Positions 12,801 through 24,983 are shown, counted from the stretch's first letter. The stretch: 64,000 nt of DNA from Armillaria gallica (GCA_037576215.1 JBANDB010000005.1:6200001-6264000), one strand, 5' to 3'. Notes: generated from the letters alone by a model not told the origin. Numbers and translations: made by a program.

Positions 12801-13901
12801 AAGATGTGACTGGGTACCAGTCACCGTATGCCACCAAGTATACTTTAAGGTAGTGGGGTAGCAGTCTTGCCATCCGTCAATGAGTTGGAGGCTCATTCTT
12901 AGTTCATCTAGGCTGTCTACTGCAGACGTGTAGTCTTGTCGAGCTGGGAACCTATCAATAGAGTCCTCAGTTATATTCATATCTCCTGCCATTAGGTCTG
13001 GCTTCCTAATGTTGGGGTTGTCGGTGAAGAACTGGTTAATACTAATCCAGAACCTTGCATTTTCTATTGGGTTGACTGGTGCATATAGTCCGAGGATACT
13101 TAGCTTCTCTGTCTGGTGCCAATTGGTTTCAATTAGCAATGCTCAGCCAGGTATAATCTCGATGGCATTCACTTTCTCGGTCTCAGTCAGTTCTTTATTC
13201 AGAATGACTGCCACTCCCCTTGCGTTCGGTGAGACAGGGTCTTCCAAGTGTAGTACTTGTAGTCTCCCTCTGGGCATACTTTCTATAGCAGCTCATCGCT
13301 CATCATTCAGGTGGGCTTCACCCATGACTATGACACCTATCTTGGTGTTCATGATCTGGTTAACATGGTTCCATTTATTGTCTGGATGCCAGGTGTTTGT
13401 ATTCCCTAATCCACAAATGTTCAGTGCTGCAATCTTCAGTGAGGCTCTTGTGTCCTTCTTGTATCGAGCTTGTGTTGATGCTTGGTTGTTGCTCATGCAA
13501 ATGCCCGTGACCATGCATGCCTGTACATGTCTTTCACATGTGCTACCTGTACGTCGGTCCAACAGTTCCAGCATGTGTATGCTGGCTTCGTCTCTAGTTG
13601 GTGAGCTGTTGCTCTGACTAGCTTGGCCCACTCTGGGTCCTGCCCTTTGACTGGGCTGTCTGGCACTCTGCAAACCAGGATCAGCTCTTGATCCCCCAGG
13701 GTCATGCTCTGTGCCCTGGTCCCTTTGCAAGGGTATTCTCCCACCTCCCCACATTTCACTGTCATCGGTGGAGTGGTAGACAGTGGCTGGGGTACTGCCA
13801 CCTCGAGTGTCTGCACTTGCCGTTGCCATACCTGTAAAATCAGAACCATAAGTAGTATGTGTATTTGAAATATTGTGAGTATATGTAGCTTGAGTATTCA
13901 T
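9855..13901 (-). mobile_element. Non-LTR retrotransposon (LINE) ORF2: endonuclease and reverse transcriptase, with six stops
   Basis: A single minus-strand frame runs from ATG 13901 to TAA 9855. A poorly conserved N-terminal leader of about 150 residues comes first. An APE-type endonuclease follows (LKIAALNICGLGN, VIVMGEAHLNDE, LGLYAPVN, MAGDMNI, SHLDRIYV). Then comes a reverse transcriptase: NYQPISLLNTDYKI, SQAGFVPGRN, motif A VFLDQEKAYD, motif B GVRQGDPLSC and catalytic motif C FADD. The thumb region (RTLGAWVGSKI, RRLIILMVVGGMTQY) and a Cys-rich tail close it. Six in-frame TGA stops lie at 13293, 13143, 12783, 12552, 11064 and 10761 (lowest coordinate of each codon), with no frameshift anywhere. 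Each fits an arginine CGA changed to TGA. The RNase H part follows at 8090-6939 after an insertion. Fungal LINEs with this layout usually belong to the Tad1 group, but the clade is an inference. The ORF upstream of ATG is closed by TAA. Confidence 0.93.
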
Positions 13902-15635
13902 CCTTTACTTAGCCAAAGTGGGCCACTGCAAGCACAGCAGGGACAAGTCCAAAGGCCTATGGCAAGGCATAGCAGGCATTTGTCCAGACTCCTGACTCCC
14001 CAGGTGAAATCTTGGTATCGGCATACATGCTTTTCACGTTCTCTTCACTTTTTGAATCTTGCAAATTTGGTATGTTGCATATTAATCAACTGTTGATGAG
14101 CCTCCAGGCTCTGTGCACTCTGAAATCATGGACACCACTTACAATTTATTGCCTATCTCCCTTACACAGCCTTTCACTAAACCAAATGTTGCAAGTCTGG
14201 CACAGGTCGAATCATATTAAATCTCCCACTCCATGCGAACTTTCACTCCGATATCTATGAGTCATTGTGCCTCAAGGCACATTGATTGCCAATCCTTCCA
14301 CAGTAAATTAGACATGCATCATTATTCTGGGCCTTTGCACGTGGACAGAGCCATACAGTCATGCAGTTTAACTACACATAGGCTATGCATAGCTATGGAT
14401 TCTCAAGAGGCCATATGGATATGCCTTTACAGCTTAGAAATATAGTAGAGATTAGTGAGCCATTAACTGCAGCTGAGTAAGTAGTAAGTAAATTAGTAAA
14501 CCTTCCATAGCTTTATTAGGCTACACAAACTTTTAATAAGCATGCACAGTAGAGTAGCACACAGTATAGTGAACTATGGTTACAAATAGTTCACTACGCT
14601 CACAAATCATGTACTGCAGTTATCAAGCCAAGGTAAAAGTTCGCTTACTTAGCAAGTACAACTCTGTAGTATAAAAACTGATGGACTGTAGATAGAGAAG
14701 GACAGTTCTCCCTGGAGGATACATACACCACACATACCACCCAATACATGTGAATTAAAGTTAATATCTCTATGCTCTTAAGAGATATAACACTTTGCAA
14801 AGTTTCTCTAAACTCGCTAGCTACCAAGTGTTATATAACTTGATTCACGTCCTCTCGTCCAAAACACAAGCAAGGGTATCGTATAAAGACTACCTTGTTT
14901 GTCATCCTCCTGTCATAAATTTGCATACCTGAAGACTTCGAAGGGTAATCCGTAGCTAGGATTCTGAACTTTTAGTCTCTAACACCAACAGCATACTGTT
15001 CCTATAAGTTAGGAATGATACTAATTCAAGTTCTCTAGATAAGCCAGCTCCATCTCTGTGTTTCTCTACAGAAAGCATGCGAGCATAGGAAAATAGATTC
15101 TACCAGAACTGTAGCCAGGATTTCAACACCACATAGTTTGCCCCGCATCTAGGTCGCCCCCACTCAGCATACATCCATGTTTACGCATCTCTTCCCTTCC
15201 AGGAAAGTTCACGTACATACTTTGAGCCTCTGAACAGCCTTCAGAGAATCATAACAAAGCGTAGCAATACTTCACTACATCACCAGAAGCCACAGTCATC
15301 GCACAGAGGTGCAAGACTAGACTCGCTAGAACCTGCCTTCAGATTCTGTGTTTGACTACACTCGCCGTTACAGGTCTTGTGTTTTCTGCCTGCAGGAGTA
15401 TCTAGGTTCATCACTGTTGCTCAATGAGGAACTTGGGAGGGCCAGCGATGGTGCAGACGGTATCTCGCTCACTCTGATCGGGATACCTTCCAGCATAGCA
15501 CTCAATCAACTAGTGACTGCGATCCTCTAAAGAAGTGTACAGACTAGGACATGTTATCTTGAATGGTAATTTCGAAAAGAAACACAAGTTAGATTCATGA
15601 AAGCTGTATGTCAGATAATTAAAGAGTTAAGGATT
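13902..15635. other. No gene recognised; possible 5' region of the LINE
   Basis: Short unrelated ORFs only. If the LINE is full-length at its 5' end, its untranslated leader would lie at the start of this interval, but I see no defining boundary, repeat or tail. Confidence 0.4.
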
Positions 15636-16200
15636 GACCAACGACACTGCACCATCAATGCTCAACACCGCTCCATTTGTATAATCGGACACTGCCAAAT
15701 AAACCACTGTCATCCCCATCTCTGCCTTGCTAGAAATCAAATCAATATTTGATCCATCCAAACAACTGAACACACTCACGTCCCCTGCCTCCTTGCAAGT
15801 ATCAGCGCAACCGTCCCTGGCAATGGCTTTGTCTTGACCATTTCCATAATCTCAGGACCACCCATCTACGACGTAAACAAGCCAGGTGCCAGCACGTCCA
15901 TTCAAATTGGGATATCCCTCCCAGCAAAACTCGTTGCTAGAACAAGTGTGAGTTTGTCCAAACTGGCTTTCGTTACATTGTATGCAGCCTATATCAAGGT
16001 TGGCTTAGACAAGCTAAAAGGGATGGCATGGCACATACAGACAACAATGGGCTCGTTGTGTTCATCACTGCTGCCACACTACTGACGTTGATGACGCTTG
16101 ATATGCCTTGCTGACGGGAATGCACTCCTTTAATAAGAAGGGATTGGAAAGCACATACAACGAAGAATGGGGCGATCATGCTGAGTGTGATGTCATGCCC
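15636..16200 (-). pseudogene. SDR pseudogene, C-terminal half
   Basis: On the minus strand this reads FQSLLIKGVHSRQQGISSVINVSSVAAV (central strand and catalytic-Ser region), YNVTKASLDKLTLVLATSF (YxxxK active site), GRDIPIRMDVLAPGLF, and the C-terminal GMTVVYLAVSDYTNGAVLSIDGAVSLVN. These are the hallmark segments of a classical short-chain dehydrogenase/reductase, in correct order. Several stops and frame changes separate them. The missing N-terminal half lies at 17871-18350 in the same orientation, so the gene was split by an insertion of about 1.7 kb. The Asn/Ser, Tyr and Lys positions remain visible, but the gene cannot produce a complete enzyme. Confidence 0.85.
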
Positions 16201-17870
16201 ACAGCGTGTCTAAGGGTGTAATTTTGCAAAATTGTCATACCTTACACTTTAGCAATGCAGAGGCATCACGAGCGGGCTGACAGTGCAAGTGGCATGCGAA
16301 GAAGCAAGGTCACCAAGGTAGAGAGCTCTATAACAGAAAAAGAAGCAACAGGATTAAAACATAAGGACTTCGTTGTTGCACTGTACCTTACGGGCATCCA
16401 CAGCAACAAGGCTGAAGGGCGAGCTAGATTGCCAAACCACCCATTTGCAATAGAGGACTCAGCTGGAGTGGGATGTGCTTGTACGCAGGCCGAGGCTAAT
16501 TTAGATAACGACGCATCTGTAATCTATGATGCGTGGTCCCTGGAGATCCGGAAAAACAATATCACGCATGGGGTAATCAAGAGAACCCCGGGCATGGCCT
16601 AGAAACAGGCTTTGGCTGATGGAAGTAGCGAGCGGACTGGAAAGCCGAGGCATTTCTTGGTTACCGAGTCTAGAACATGACGCTGTCACCTTCGGAGCAG
16701 ACCTGAAAGCCGAATACGAAGTGTGATTGGTGATTGAGAATTAAGCAGCTATTGAGTGCACGCTCGTGAGCTACTCTGCTGCTAGGGTGAGCAACGTAGA
16801 CATGGCTTAGCTCTTTGAGGATACTAAAACAAGGAACAAGTGGTGCGCTGCCTAGAGCACTGGGCCAACTCAGATGAGGAATACCCGGCCGAAAAAGAAG
16901 TAAATTACTAAAAATCTGTTTGTAACAATCAATCTTCAATAGTATAAGTAGAGTAGATTTTCACGTATTAAAAGCAAGATACCTACCCCCCACATACAGT
17001 AATAAAGTTTCAGTTTGGATCTGGACTTGTTGCGATGCATAAGAGTTAGTAGCTTCTAGCCTCGTCTAAAACGCAAGTTTAGCGAGCTCACAGAGAAATA
17101 GAACAAGAGAAACATTTTGGATGAAAACTTCGGTTTACTTGAGATAAGAAAGAGATTTGGGGCAGTGACGCTGCGCCCATCTTGAGAGTTTGCTGAGATA
17201 AATCTGACAGAAAAGCTCTGTTCCTTTTTCTGGTTCAGTGTAAAAAGAGAACTTGTGTGGTGTCAGCCTCTGTGTAGGTCTAGAAGTAGTTGCAAGAGAA
17301 TCAGCCAGCTTGAGCTGTTCTAGCAGTTGCATGAAGTGTGACAGGTGTGCACAGTTGGACCTTGTGGCACCGTTGTTAGGGCGAGCGCACTGTGTGTGAG
17401 GACTTTCAGGGATGGTTCTGAGAGTAATTAAGACTTGAGTGGGAGTGCTGAGGGCCTCCATTGTGAAAAGTTTGGAAGTCAGGTTTAGCCACTAAGAGAA
17501 AGGTGGCGTTGCATGCAGATTAGATCTAGTGGTGGGTCATACTTAGCGAGCTCACTGACTGAACTTGGTCAACCTGCGGATCTGTGTATCTGTGTGTTCT
17601 GGCTATTGAAATATATTTTGCCTTGAGGGTTGTGTGGTTCACTGTGCTCTCTTGTAAAAAGCTCTGAAGAGCTAGAGAATTTGAGACTAGCTTGAAAATA
17701 CTATGTTGTTGCACATATCATTCTAGCGAGCTCACTGAGAGAAATTGGGATACTGTCGGCACGCAAGTGGAATTAAAATCCTTGCTCCCCTCCGCACTTA
17801 AGGAGATTGTGTGTGTGTGTGTTTAGTGGGGTTGAGTTGGGTTTGGTGTGTGTTCACGCTAGGCCATGCT
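16201..17870. mobile_element. About 1.67 kb insertion inside the SDR pseudogene
   Basis: This interval separates two halves of one SDR gene. It has no recognisable protein. An ORF at 16255-16602 (+) of 115 codons matches nothing I know. A short motif TAGCGAGCTCAC occurs three times in direct orientation, at 17080, 17544 and 17724, and a (GT)n tract lies at about 17806-17822. I see no convincing terminal repeats or target duplication, so the type of element is unknown. Confidence 0.5.
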
Positions 17871-18350
17871 CAGTTTCACAGGTGCCTGTCACCAGCCTCG
17901 TCAGCAAAGAGATCAGCCCAGTTCTGTACTGTTTCAGGCTCAGAAGGATCCTCTGCGGTGTTTTTCTTCGCAATAAAGTCTGGGTCACAAAGGCAACTGC
18001 CAAATCTGGCACTACTGGGACATCAGCATGGATGAGAGGAACTGAGGGCAGTACCATTGATGAACTTGTCGATGAGAATATCGAGCTTGCCATCAATTCC
18101 TTCCATGTGCTTGACCCCAACCTTGACACTGTCTTCATCTGTGGCATCCATCTGAATCCTGTAGGCACATCAGAGACAAATGCCATTGGGAGAGGAGAAC
18201 AGCTGCTTATGGTACAACGGATCCTGGGACACCCATAACTGATGCTGCTGCCTGTTCTAGGACATCCAGTCTTTGCCCAGTGATATATACCTTGACTCCA
18301 TTTGCAGCAAAGGCTTTCGCAATCATAAATCCTCTGCTGGACAGTCAATG
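17871..18350 (-). pseudogene. SDR pseudogene, N-terminal half
   Basis: The minus strand gives FMIAKAFAANGVKVYITGQRLDVLEQAAAS, the nucleotide-binding start of an agaric SDR (the upstream Gly-rich loop is eroded). It continues with MDATDEDSVKVGVKHMEGIDGKLDILID, and then DPDFIAKKNTAEDPSEPETVQNWADLFA in another frame. This stops just where the C-terminal half (15636-16200) should begin. The open 213-codon frame over this interval (17854-18495, minus) is out of register with the SDR and is not the gene product. Confidence 0.82.
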
Positions 18351-21028
18351 ACGAGTCACAATCGAGAATCCAGGAACATACATCCTGCATTGTCATCGCT
18401 GCCTTCGTTGGATGTCGGGGGCCCGATCTTGCTCCTGACCTCCTGCCCGCACCATTCCACCTTCCAGCACCCTCCCCATTGCATTCTCCTTCCATATCCC
18501 TCCATTGCTCTCAGATCCTCCCTGGTCCTCTTGTTGTCACTGTCATTGCTCTATTTGTCTTTGTTGTTGTTCTCATTGCTGAACACTTATTCCTGTGCCA
18601 TGCTTGCAGATGGCACTTGATTTTGAATCCTCCACCTTGTCCGTGGCCATTTCTGTGTATGAAATCATGGTGCATCAGCAATTGACCCTGATGTCGATGC
18701 AGGAATGCTGGGTAGGGATAGATGGGGATGGTACTGGTTTCGAGGTAATGGCTGGTGGAGCATTGTCATTGTCATCATCCTAGTTGGTGGTGGTCATGAG
18801 GGATTGTTGTTTGGGTGCTGCCTCGGTTCATTGTGAGTTGGCAAACTAGCAAAATGGGAGTCATCATTATAGAAGTGTCCAGTTCCAGATGTAAGGCTGT
18901 TGTTGTCGTCGGCCAGTGTCACTCAGTGTCAGCAGCTTGCTGTCTTTTCTGCTGTTCAAGGAATGGGGCATCGCTGTCATCAAGGAGTGTCCAGTTGTGG
19001 GAGCTGCAAGCGAAGGTGAGAGGGAAACCAAGGTGTTATTAATTACCATAAAGGGATTTTATTTATCCTTGTTAAGATCAGATGTCATTCTTAAAATTAA
19101 GGGTCCAGGTCAAAAAATCTGCCGTAAAAGAATGAATCCTCATAAACTCGGACTCATAACCTAGCCAGAGTGTTTAAGGATGATGGTGCCCGGTTTGCAA
19201 GACAGTGTGCTGGGTCAGGCTGTCTCACAACCCAGGTGAGGTGTTGAATATGGTGTTTCCCTGACCTGATTTCTGTCCTGTGCTCATGCACAGTCAGTAT
19301 GTTGCTCAGGTGGGGCTGCATCGCAGTTCGTTCGTCCCAGATATGCAGATTGAGCAGGGTGTATTTTCGATGTATGTTCACATGTAGTTTCTAGTTTACA
19401 CAGGATGGCTACATCCCCCTGTGCATCTCAGCTGTTCCTGGTGTTCCACCCCCAGCAACCACCTCCACCTCTATTATCACAGCATTTCTTCTGTTACTAG
19501 ATCTTAGCTTCTCATCGTGGTTTCCTCCAACCAGTGGTTTTGTTGGGTCCTGGGGCATATGGTGTTGTTCCTCATGAGAGGGTAATCAAAGGTAAGGTGC
19601 TGGTCCAGCATGCAGGTGGTGCAGCCTTAGTTGCTGCTCTTCAAAGGTGCGGGTTGTTGTGCATGTTGCCGTCTCTGATGGTCTCTGTCCAGGTATGTGC
19701 CAGAGATTCGTTCTACTCCATGGCGGTGGCAGGCAAAGGTGTTTTGTAGTGAAGACATACTTGGTGTGTCTGGTGGCGTGCTACTCAACATAGTGGACGA
19801 TGATGGTGTTGCGGTTTCTCTGCCATTTAGCTGTGGTAGGCTGCAGTAGACAGCGAGGGGGGCGTTTCGGCGATGTTGGGGTGCAAAGGTATATGGGGCC
19901 GGGTTTCTCCGTGTCTCTTTCCTCCCTTCAATTCTGTCTGAGTCTTGGATTCCTGCTTCGTTTTCATACTATCATGCATCATCAATAGGTAGTTTCAACG
20001 TAGTTTGTATATTTCTGGGTGAATACATTCCATTGCCGCTGCATGGTTGCTGCTAGTTTGTGATCTACCGAACATTCCCCTTACTGGGGTGGAATTGAGG
20101 TGCTCTGCTCGTCCCTTGGTGTCAGCATTAGATGCTGTCACACCGAGCCAGTGTTCATGGTGTTGGGAGTGTGCTCTACAGCTCCGACCGTGCTCTGTGG
20201 ATGGGAGACCCTGACCTGTGGCCACGTCATCCAGGGGATGATGGTGGTTGTGGATCAAGGTTCCCAGTGTCATAGCTTAGTAAATTAAATTATTGCAAGC
20301 ACAGTGAGTAGAATTGGCTAACATGCGAGGGGACCAGTCCAGTGCAGGGAGCCAAACAAGTGCAAATGTTATGGTCCCCGATAACTTTTCTTACCATCGT
20401 CATCTTTGTTTCATCACATCATATCTCTTTTGTTTCTTATCATATCACTTTGAGACTTGACAAGGTTGTTTTTACATGTATAAAGAATGTTTATACAGCT
20501 TTTCAACTGATGAAAATGGGTATGTTATCGTCTTTCTGTTTCCTTGCTGGAGCCAGTATTATCCATTCTCGGCTTGTTTATCGGGATTTACTGGGGGCAC
20601 CACCTGTATGCTTGAAGTCTCCTGTCACTCTGTATGAGGTCCATGTGCTTGCCTGCGCTCGCAAAATGTGGGTACTCCCACGATCCATATTATATTTTCT
20701 CTTGTTCCACCACCAATGCTATATGATGTCCAATGCCTCTGCTACTCCCAATGTGTCTGACATCAACTCTATGAATGCTTCTGAATTCTAACAAGCAGAC
20801 GGTCACTGCTAACATTAACACTGACTCTGTCATGACCATCATTCACATCAAGAATTCAAGATGTCAACTGATGACCAAATCAAAGAAGAGTCTACAAGAG
20901 CTTGGTATTGCTGCTTTCAGAGTGCTCCAGTTTGTGCCATTTCCTGGCCAAATATCGTTTTCGAATGCTCTGAACGTCCAATTCAGTATTCCTCTTGGCA
21001 ATGACACACTCACAGGCCTCCTCTTCTG
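18351..21028. other. No gene recognised
   Basis: Numerous short ORFs on both strands without family signatures. Composition is mixed, with some CT-rich low-complexity sequence at about 18420-18560. Likely decayed repeat DNA. Confidence 0.4.
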
Positions 21029-21380
21029 CTTGCCATTTTTCAAGGGCTAAATGCATCTGCTCCTCTTGTGTCAGTACACACACCACCACCACCAGGCTTA
21101 TTTGAATCTGAATCTGAATTTCTCTCGCCCCTGTCCATGGTCCCAACAGCATGATGTAATTGAACAGCCTCCATTTGGCCATCTTTGGGTTTACCGAGAG
21201 TGGACCGACCCAGTTTCCTTGTGTTTGCACCAGAGAGATTCAATCAAGCTGCTAGCAGCTCTCATTTGTCCACAGTCTTATTATCATCAGTCAATTCAAC
21301 TTCTTTGCCTTGTTGTCGCGTGATCCGCACTAGCTCCAAATCAGACTTCCGTCCTTGACAAGGGCGCGCTTATCACATAG
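21029..21380 (+). repeat. Direct repeat, copy 1
   Basis: This segment is repeated in the same orientation at 21557-21900, offset about 520 nt. Shared stretches include TGCTTGC(C/T)(A/G)TTTTTCAAGGG and GGGTTTACCGAGAGTGGAC, with the sequence through ACAAGGGCGC(G/A)CT following. The two copies differ at several percent of positions, so the duplication is not recent. No coding role is visible. Confidence 0.85.
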
Positions 21381-21556
21381 AGATGATGCTCTCTGTCCAG
21401 ATACCAGGCTAGTATGTGTTGTTGTTGGCATTGTACAGTACTTGGATGACCTTCATAAACTCTCAGCATGACAATCTGTTTCGAGGAACATGCACTCAAC
21501 AAGGGGCAAAAGTTGTTATCAAGGCCATACACTGCTGAGGCCAGGTCTTCTCTTGT

Positions 21557-21900
21557 GCTTGCTGTTTTTCAAGGGTTGAACGCACCTGCTCCTCTTCCAT
21601 TTGAATCTGAATTTTTCTCTCGTCCTTCATTCATTTATTTCCCTATGACTGGCCGTGGTTCCAACAGCACGATGTGATTGAATGGCCTCCGTTTAGCCAG
21701 CTTTGGGTTTACCGAGAGTGGACTGACCCAGTTTCCTTGTGTTTGCACTGGAGAGATTCAATCCAGCTGCCAGCAGCTCTCATTTGTCCACAATCTGATT
21801 ATCATCATTCAATTTGACTTCTTTGTCTTGCTGTCGCATGATCCACGCTAGCTCCAAATCAGACTCCCATCCTCGACAAGGGCGCACTCATCACATAGGA
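21557..21900 (+). repeat. Direct repeat, copy 2
   Basis: Second copy of the 21029-21380 repeat, in direct orientation. It has an altered stretch near its start (additional ATTCATTTATTTCCC) and scattered substitutions. Confidence 0.85.
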
Positions 21901-22149
21901 CATGCAGAATGGTACCAGCACACAAGTTGTCAATTTTGGCAGGGAAGTGTCAATCCTGATCGGTGCACATTTGCAAAAATTTTGATTGTTTGTTTGGAAT
22001 GGGACACACCAGATAAGTCAACGGAAAGGTGAAGAGCATTAATAGATATCATAGGAAAAATCTGAGATAAAACAGGAAAGAATTGCAACCTCTAGAAGTT
22101 AAAAAGCATCGAAATTGACACTTCTAGTTGATCAATTGTACTGTTCAGT

Positions 22150-22245
22150 TATTGGTCGGGCTTGAACGAGGTTTGGGACTTCAAAAAATGTCCCATGACT
22201 GCACCCATCATCAGATTATATGCCACTAAGCCATATGGATCCCAG
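22150..22245 (-). mobile_element. tRNA-derived SINE head, copy a
   Basis: On the minus strand an A-box-like TGGCTTAGTGG (22223-22233) is followed about 55 nt later by a B-box-like CGTTCAAGCCC (22158-22168). The spacing and order fit an internal Pol III promoter. It shares the exact A-box with the element at 22422-22505 but is more decayed. Not a functional tRNA. Confidence 0.5.
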
Positions 22246-22421
22246 TGGTCTCATTCTTTCCACAATGATATCTAGACAAGTGTTGTGGTTTGCAATTGTG
22301 ATGACGATACTGGGAAAATGGTCCGTTACTCCCAAGCTGTGGTAAATAAAAGCAATGCACGGAATACAAATCGTTGACTTGATGTCCAGGAAAATTGCCC
22401 AGTGCTCACTGCTGACAATGA

Positions 22422-22505
22422 GGGTCGAACCCAAATCACCTGTATCAACCGCCTCAAAACTAAAGCAGACATGATAGATGAGACTGTAGACCACTAAGCC
22501 ATGAT
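22422..22505 (-). mobile_element. tRNA-derived SINE head, copy b
   Basis: The minus strand shows A-box TGGCTTAGTGG (22491-22501) and B-box GGGTTCGACCC (22422-22432), which match TRGCNNARYNGG and GGTTCGANNCC. No complete cloverleaf can be drawn, so a SINE or tRNA relic is more likely than a tRNA gene. Confidence 0.6.
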
Positions 22506-24100
22506 GCTCTCAGGTGTATCCTTATTATATAGAATGCACAGCTGAGAGTGCTTGCTTCATTTCCTATAGTTGTCGTCATTCTCAACGCCTCAAATGATGC
22601 ATTTCTTCCTGGCGCTCACAGGCTTATAATCAATGCAATCAAAATCTCAACAACTTTGCCTCTGCATTATGCAAAAACATTATCTGGAAATGCTTGGAAT
22701 CTTTCTTTAATGCTTGCAACTGGTGCACTTGCACTCAGCACCCTGGCAAGAGCAGCTACGTTCGAGGTATGTGAACAATCAAAATGCCGAACCAGTTTCA
22801 CTCACAAAGAACAGCTGCAGGCAGCAGTACTGCAGGTCTGGGATACAGGAGTTTGAGCGGTCTATGCAACATCAGCACAGAGGGACCGACAGGAGATAGA
22901 GGTACGTACAAATTGCATGTTTGTTTGGATGGGGGTATCGACTTGGAGTTTTCGATAGCGTTTACAGAAATCCTGGGGCCTTTTATACTGAACCGTACAT
23001 GCTTTCGGTGGTGGAAGGAGGCAGACCTCGAGCTGCAGTTCCTTGCAGCCATATGCTTCCCCACCAAGGCAGTACTTTCGGTCTTGCAAATACCATGTCA
23101 CATTCCTTCTCAGCAGTCCTTGGCCTTTGCTTCTACTTGATGTTCATTTGTCTCCCTGATCTGCAGTGAGAATTCTTGGTCGAAGAAGAGAATTTCTGAC
23201 CTTAGATACCTTGCACCTACTCAAAGATGAGTGCATCTGCCAATACCACCACATCAATATGGCTGATGCTCTTGATTATACCTGTCTGGGCACCTGAAAT
23301 ATGGGGCCTAGCATCCCTGGTGGAGCTGTTTGTCTGCCTCGTTTTGCCCAACTGGAATTGTGACTCAGCGATTGGGCTGGGAATGGCTTAGGATCAGTTT
23401 CCAACAGTTGAGACATTTCCCAGGTCCTCATCTGTCTTTTCTGGGAAATGGAGCGTTCTGGAGTCTCCTGTTCTGTAGCCTTGAGGTGTTCTTCAGAGTC
23501 TCACAGGCCAAAATGTTATCAAGGTATCAGTCCCAAGAAGTGGCGTGAGTGAGAAATGCTTGGATGCAAAAAAAAACCTACAACAGTCTCAGCACAAAAA
23601 GTGAACCCCCAAGGAACGGGTGAACTCATCCTGGTACACTGCCCAGGTGAATCATTACCTGTTGCCATGTTCATCACCAACGAACAGCTCGGCTGAAAGC
23701 CAACCAGAAACCGAAGCTTCCAATCGAAATGTCACATCTCACTGATAACCAATGCTGACACCCCGGTATCCCATGGCCAACTAGGGTACCAGACTTCCAA
23801 AGGACAGCCACTGGACAGAGGATGGCCACTGTGTCTACTTACGATCTCTGGTCAGCACCTTGACTTTTTCGACCGCTCGCTGGGATGATCTGAGACATGG
23901 ACAAATCGGTGGAATCGGGTCATCGGGTCAAATTACATGTTAACATTCTCTTCGAACACTAGCATGTCCCATTCTCATGGGAAGGTGTTCCTCTGCTCTT
24001 CTTCAGTGTTACTGAAAAGACGCGATGCATCAGGGAGGGACGGCTACGGAAAAGCATGGTCGAACTCACCAATCAAGTTCAAGCTCTAATGGCACTGTCT
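22506..24100. other. No gene recognised
   Basis: Short overlapping plus-strand ORFs at 22548-22856 and 22784-23169 could be remnants of a protein-coding gene, but no family signature is visible. The rest looks non-coding. Confidence 0.4.
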
Positions 24101-24239
24101 ACGATGTGAGAGCGGCATTGTTAAAAAGATATATGCCAAGAATATAGACAATTGTACCCATAGACGATTGCTCAGCCTGAGAGTCATGGACTTAAACTTC
24201 CTGGTGAAATGAATTCTGAGCTTTGAAGACGACTCCAAC

Positions 24240-24960
24240 GCTGTAGCTGTAGAAATAACAGATATCAGCATTAAGCGATGAAGCAAGAAATCAGCGCACC
24301 TTGAGAGGACCGGGTCGACTTAGCGAGCTGCTTGGAAAACCTTTTGGGAATAAATTTGGGTGAGAGGTGACCTAGAAATGGATACAATCAGATATATGTA
24401 TAACCGAAAAAATCATAGAACCATCCACACACTCAGGATAGCTTGGTAACCTTGAGGTGGCGCATCTCTCTCGCTGTATCTGTTCCTGATCTACAACATC
24501 CTGCCCCTTCATGCATCGAAGGAAGATATCGAGTGCTGCAATCTGCGGCAGGACTGGGGCGAACGGTGCAGACATTGTAGTGTGTGCAATACTGAAGTGG
24601 TGATAATGATGGTCATGGTTTGTGGATAAGTGCCCAACACTGTTCACACAGGCTTGACATGGACATACCAGGATTGGCATTGTAGTGCCAATGAAGGGCA
24701 TTGAGTAGCTCATTCCTCTCATCCTCTGCATATTCAATAGTTTGTTTCAGCTTTGCCATCTTCTCTCGCTCATTCTTCGACCCCATGGGTGCATTTTTCT
24801 CCAGATCTCCGCTTTCTTAGACTCGAGTAATGCATGTGCTGCTGCTGTCTCCAACAGTGACATGTTCAGGAGAGCTTCAAGGTTCTCTGCAAGCAAATCC
24901 TCCTCCATTGACACGTGAAAAGCAGACCAGAAAAGAGTTGGACGCCATGGGAGCAACAGC
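24240..24960 (-). pseudogene. Degenerate pair of small coiled-coil genes, paralogous to those at 44.5 and 47 kb
   Basis: Two adjacent coding relics can be read on the minus strand. The upstream one gives SMEEDLLAENLEALL and then KNEREKMAKLKQTIEYAEDE with RNELLNALHWHYNANP, followed by a GTATGT donor. The gene at 44453-44810 has KKNRKQIAKMSDDLEKEKAR with RDELIIALRRQYAACP and a GTATGT donor at the identical place. The downstream relic starts MSAPFAPVLPQIAALDIFLRC, comparable with LAPIIGQIEALDTFLKC of the gene at 46920-47538, and is followed by a basic stretch (PKFIPKRFSKQLAKS) like NKFKHAFSKKRK in that gene. Frame changes and stops make both unlikely to be expressed intact. No function is known. 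Confidence 0.6.
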
Positions 24961-24983
24961 GTGAAGGTGGTGGTGTTATGCAA

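Noticed and set aside
13009..13617. Plus-strand ORF (202 codons)
   Set aside because: Antisense to the LINE endonuclease domain.
17854..18495. Minus-strand ORF (213 codons)
   Set aside because: Out of frame with the SDR segments read over the same DNA; the translation is low-complexity without homology.
22422..22505. Functional tRNA gene
   Set aside because: A- and B-boxes are good, but the acceptor stem and anticodon arm cannot be paired.
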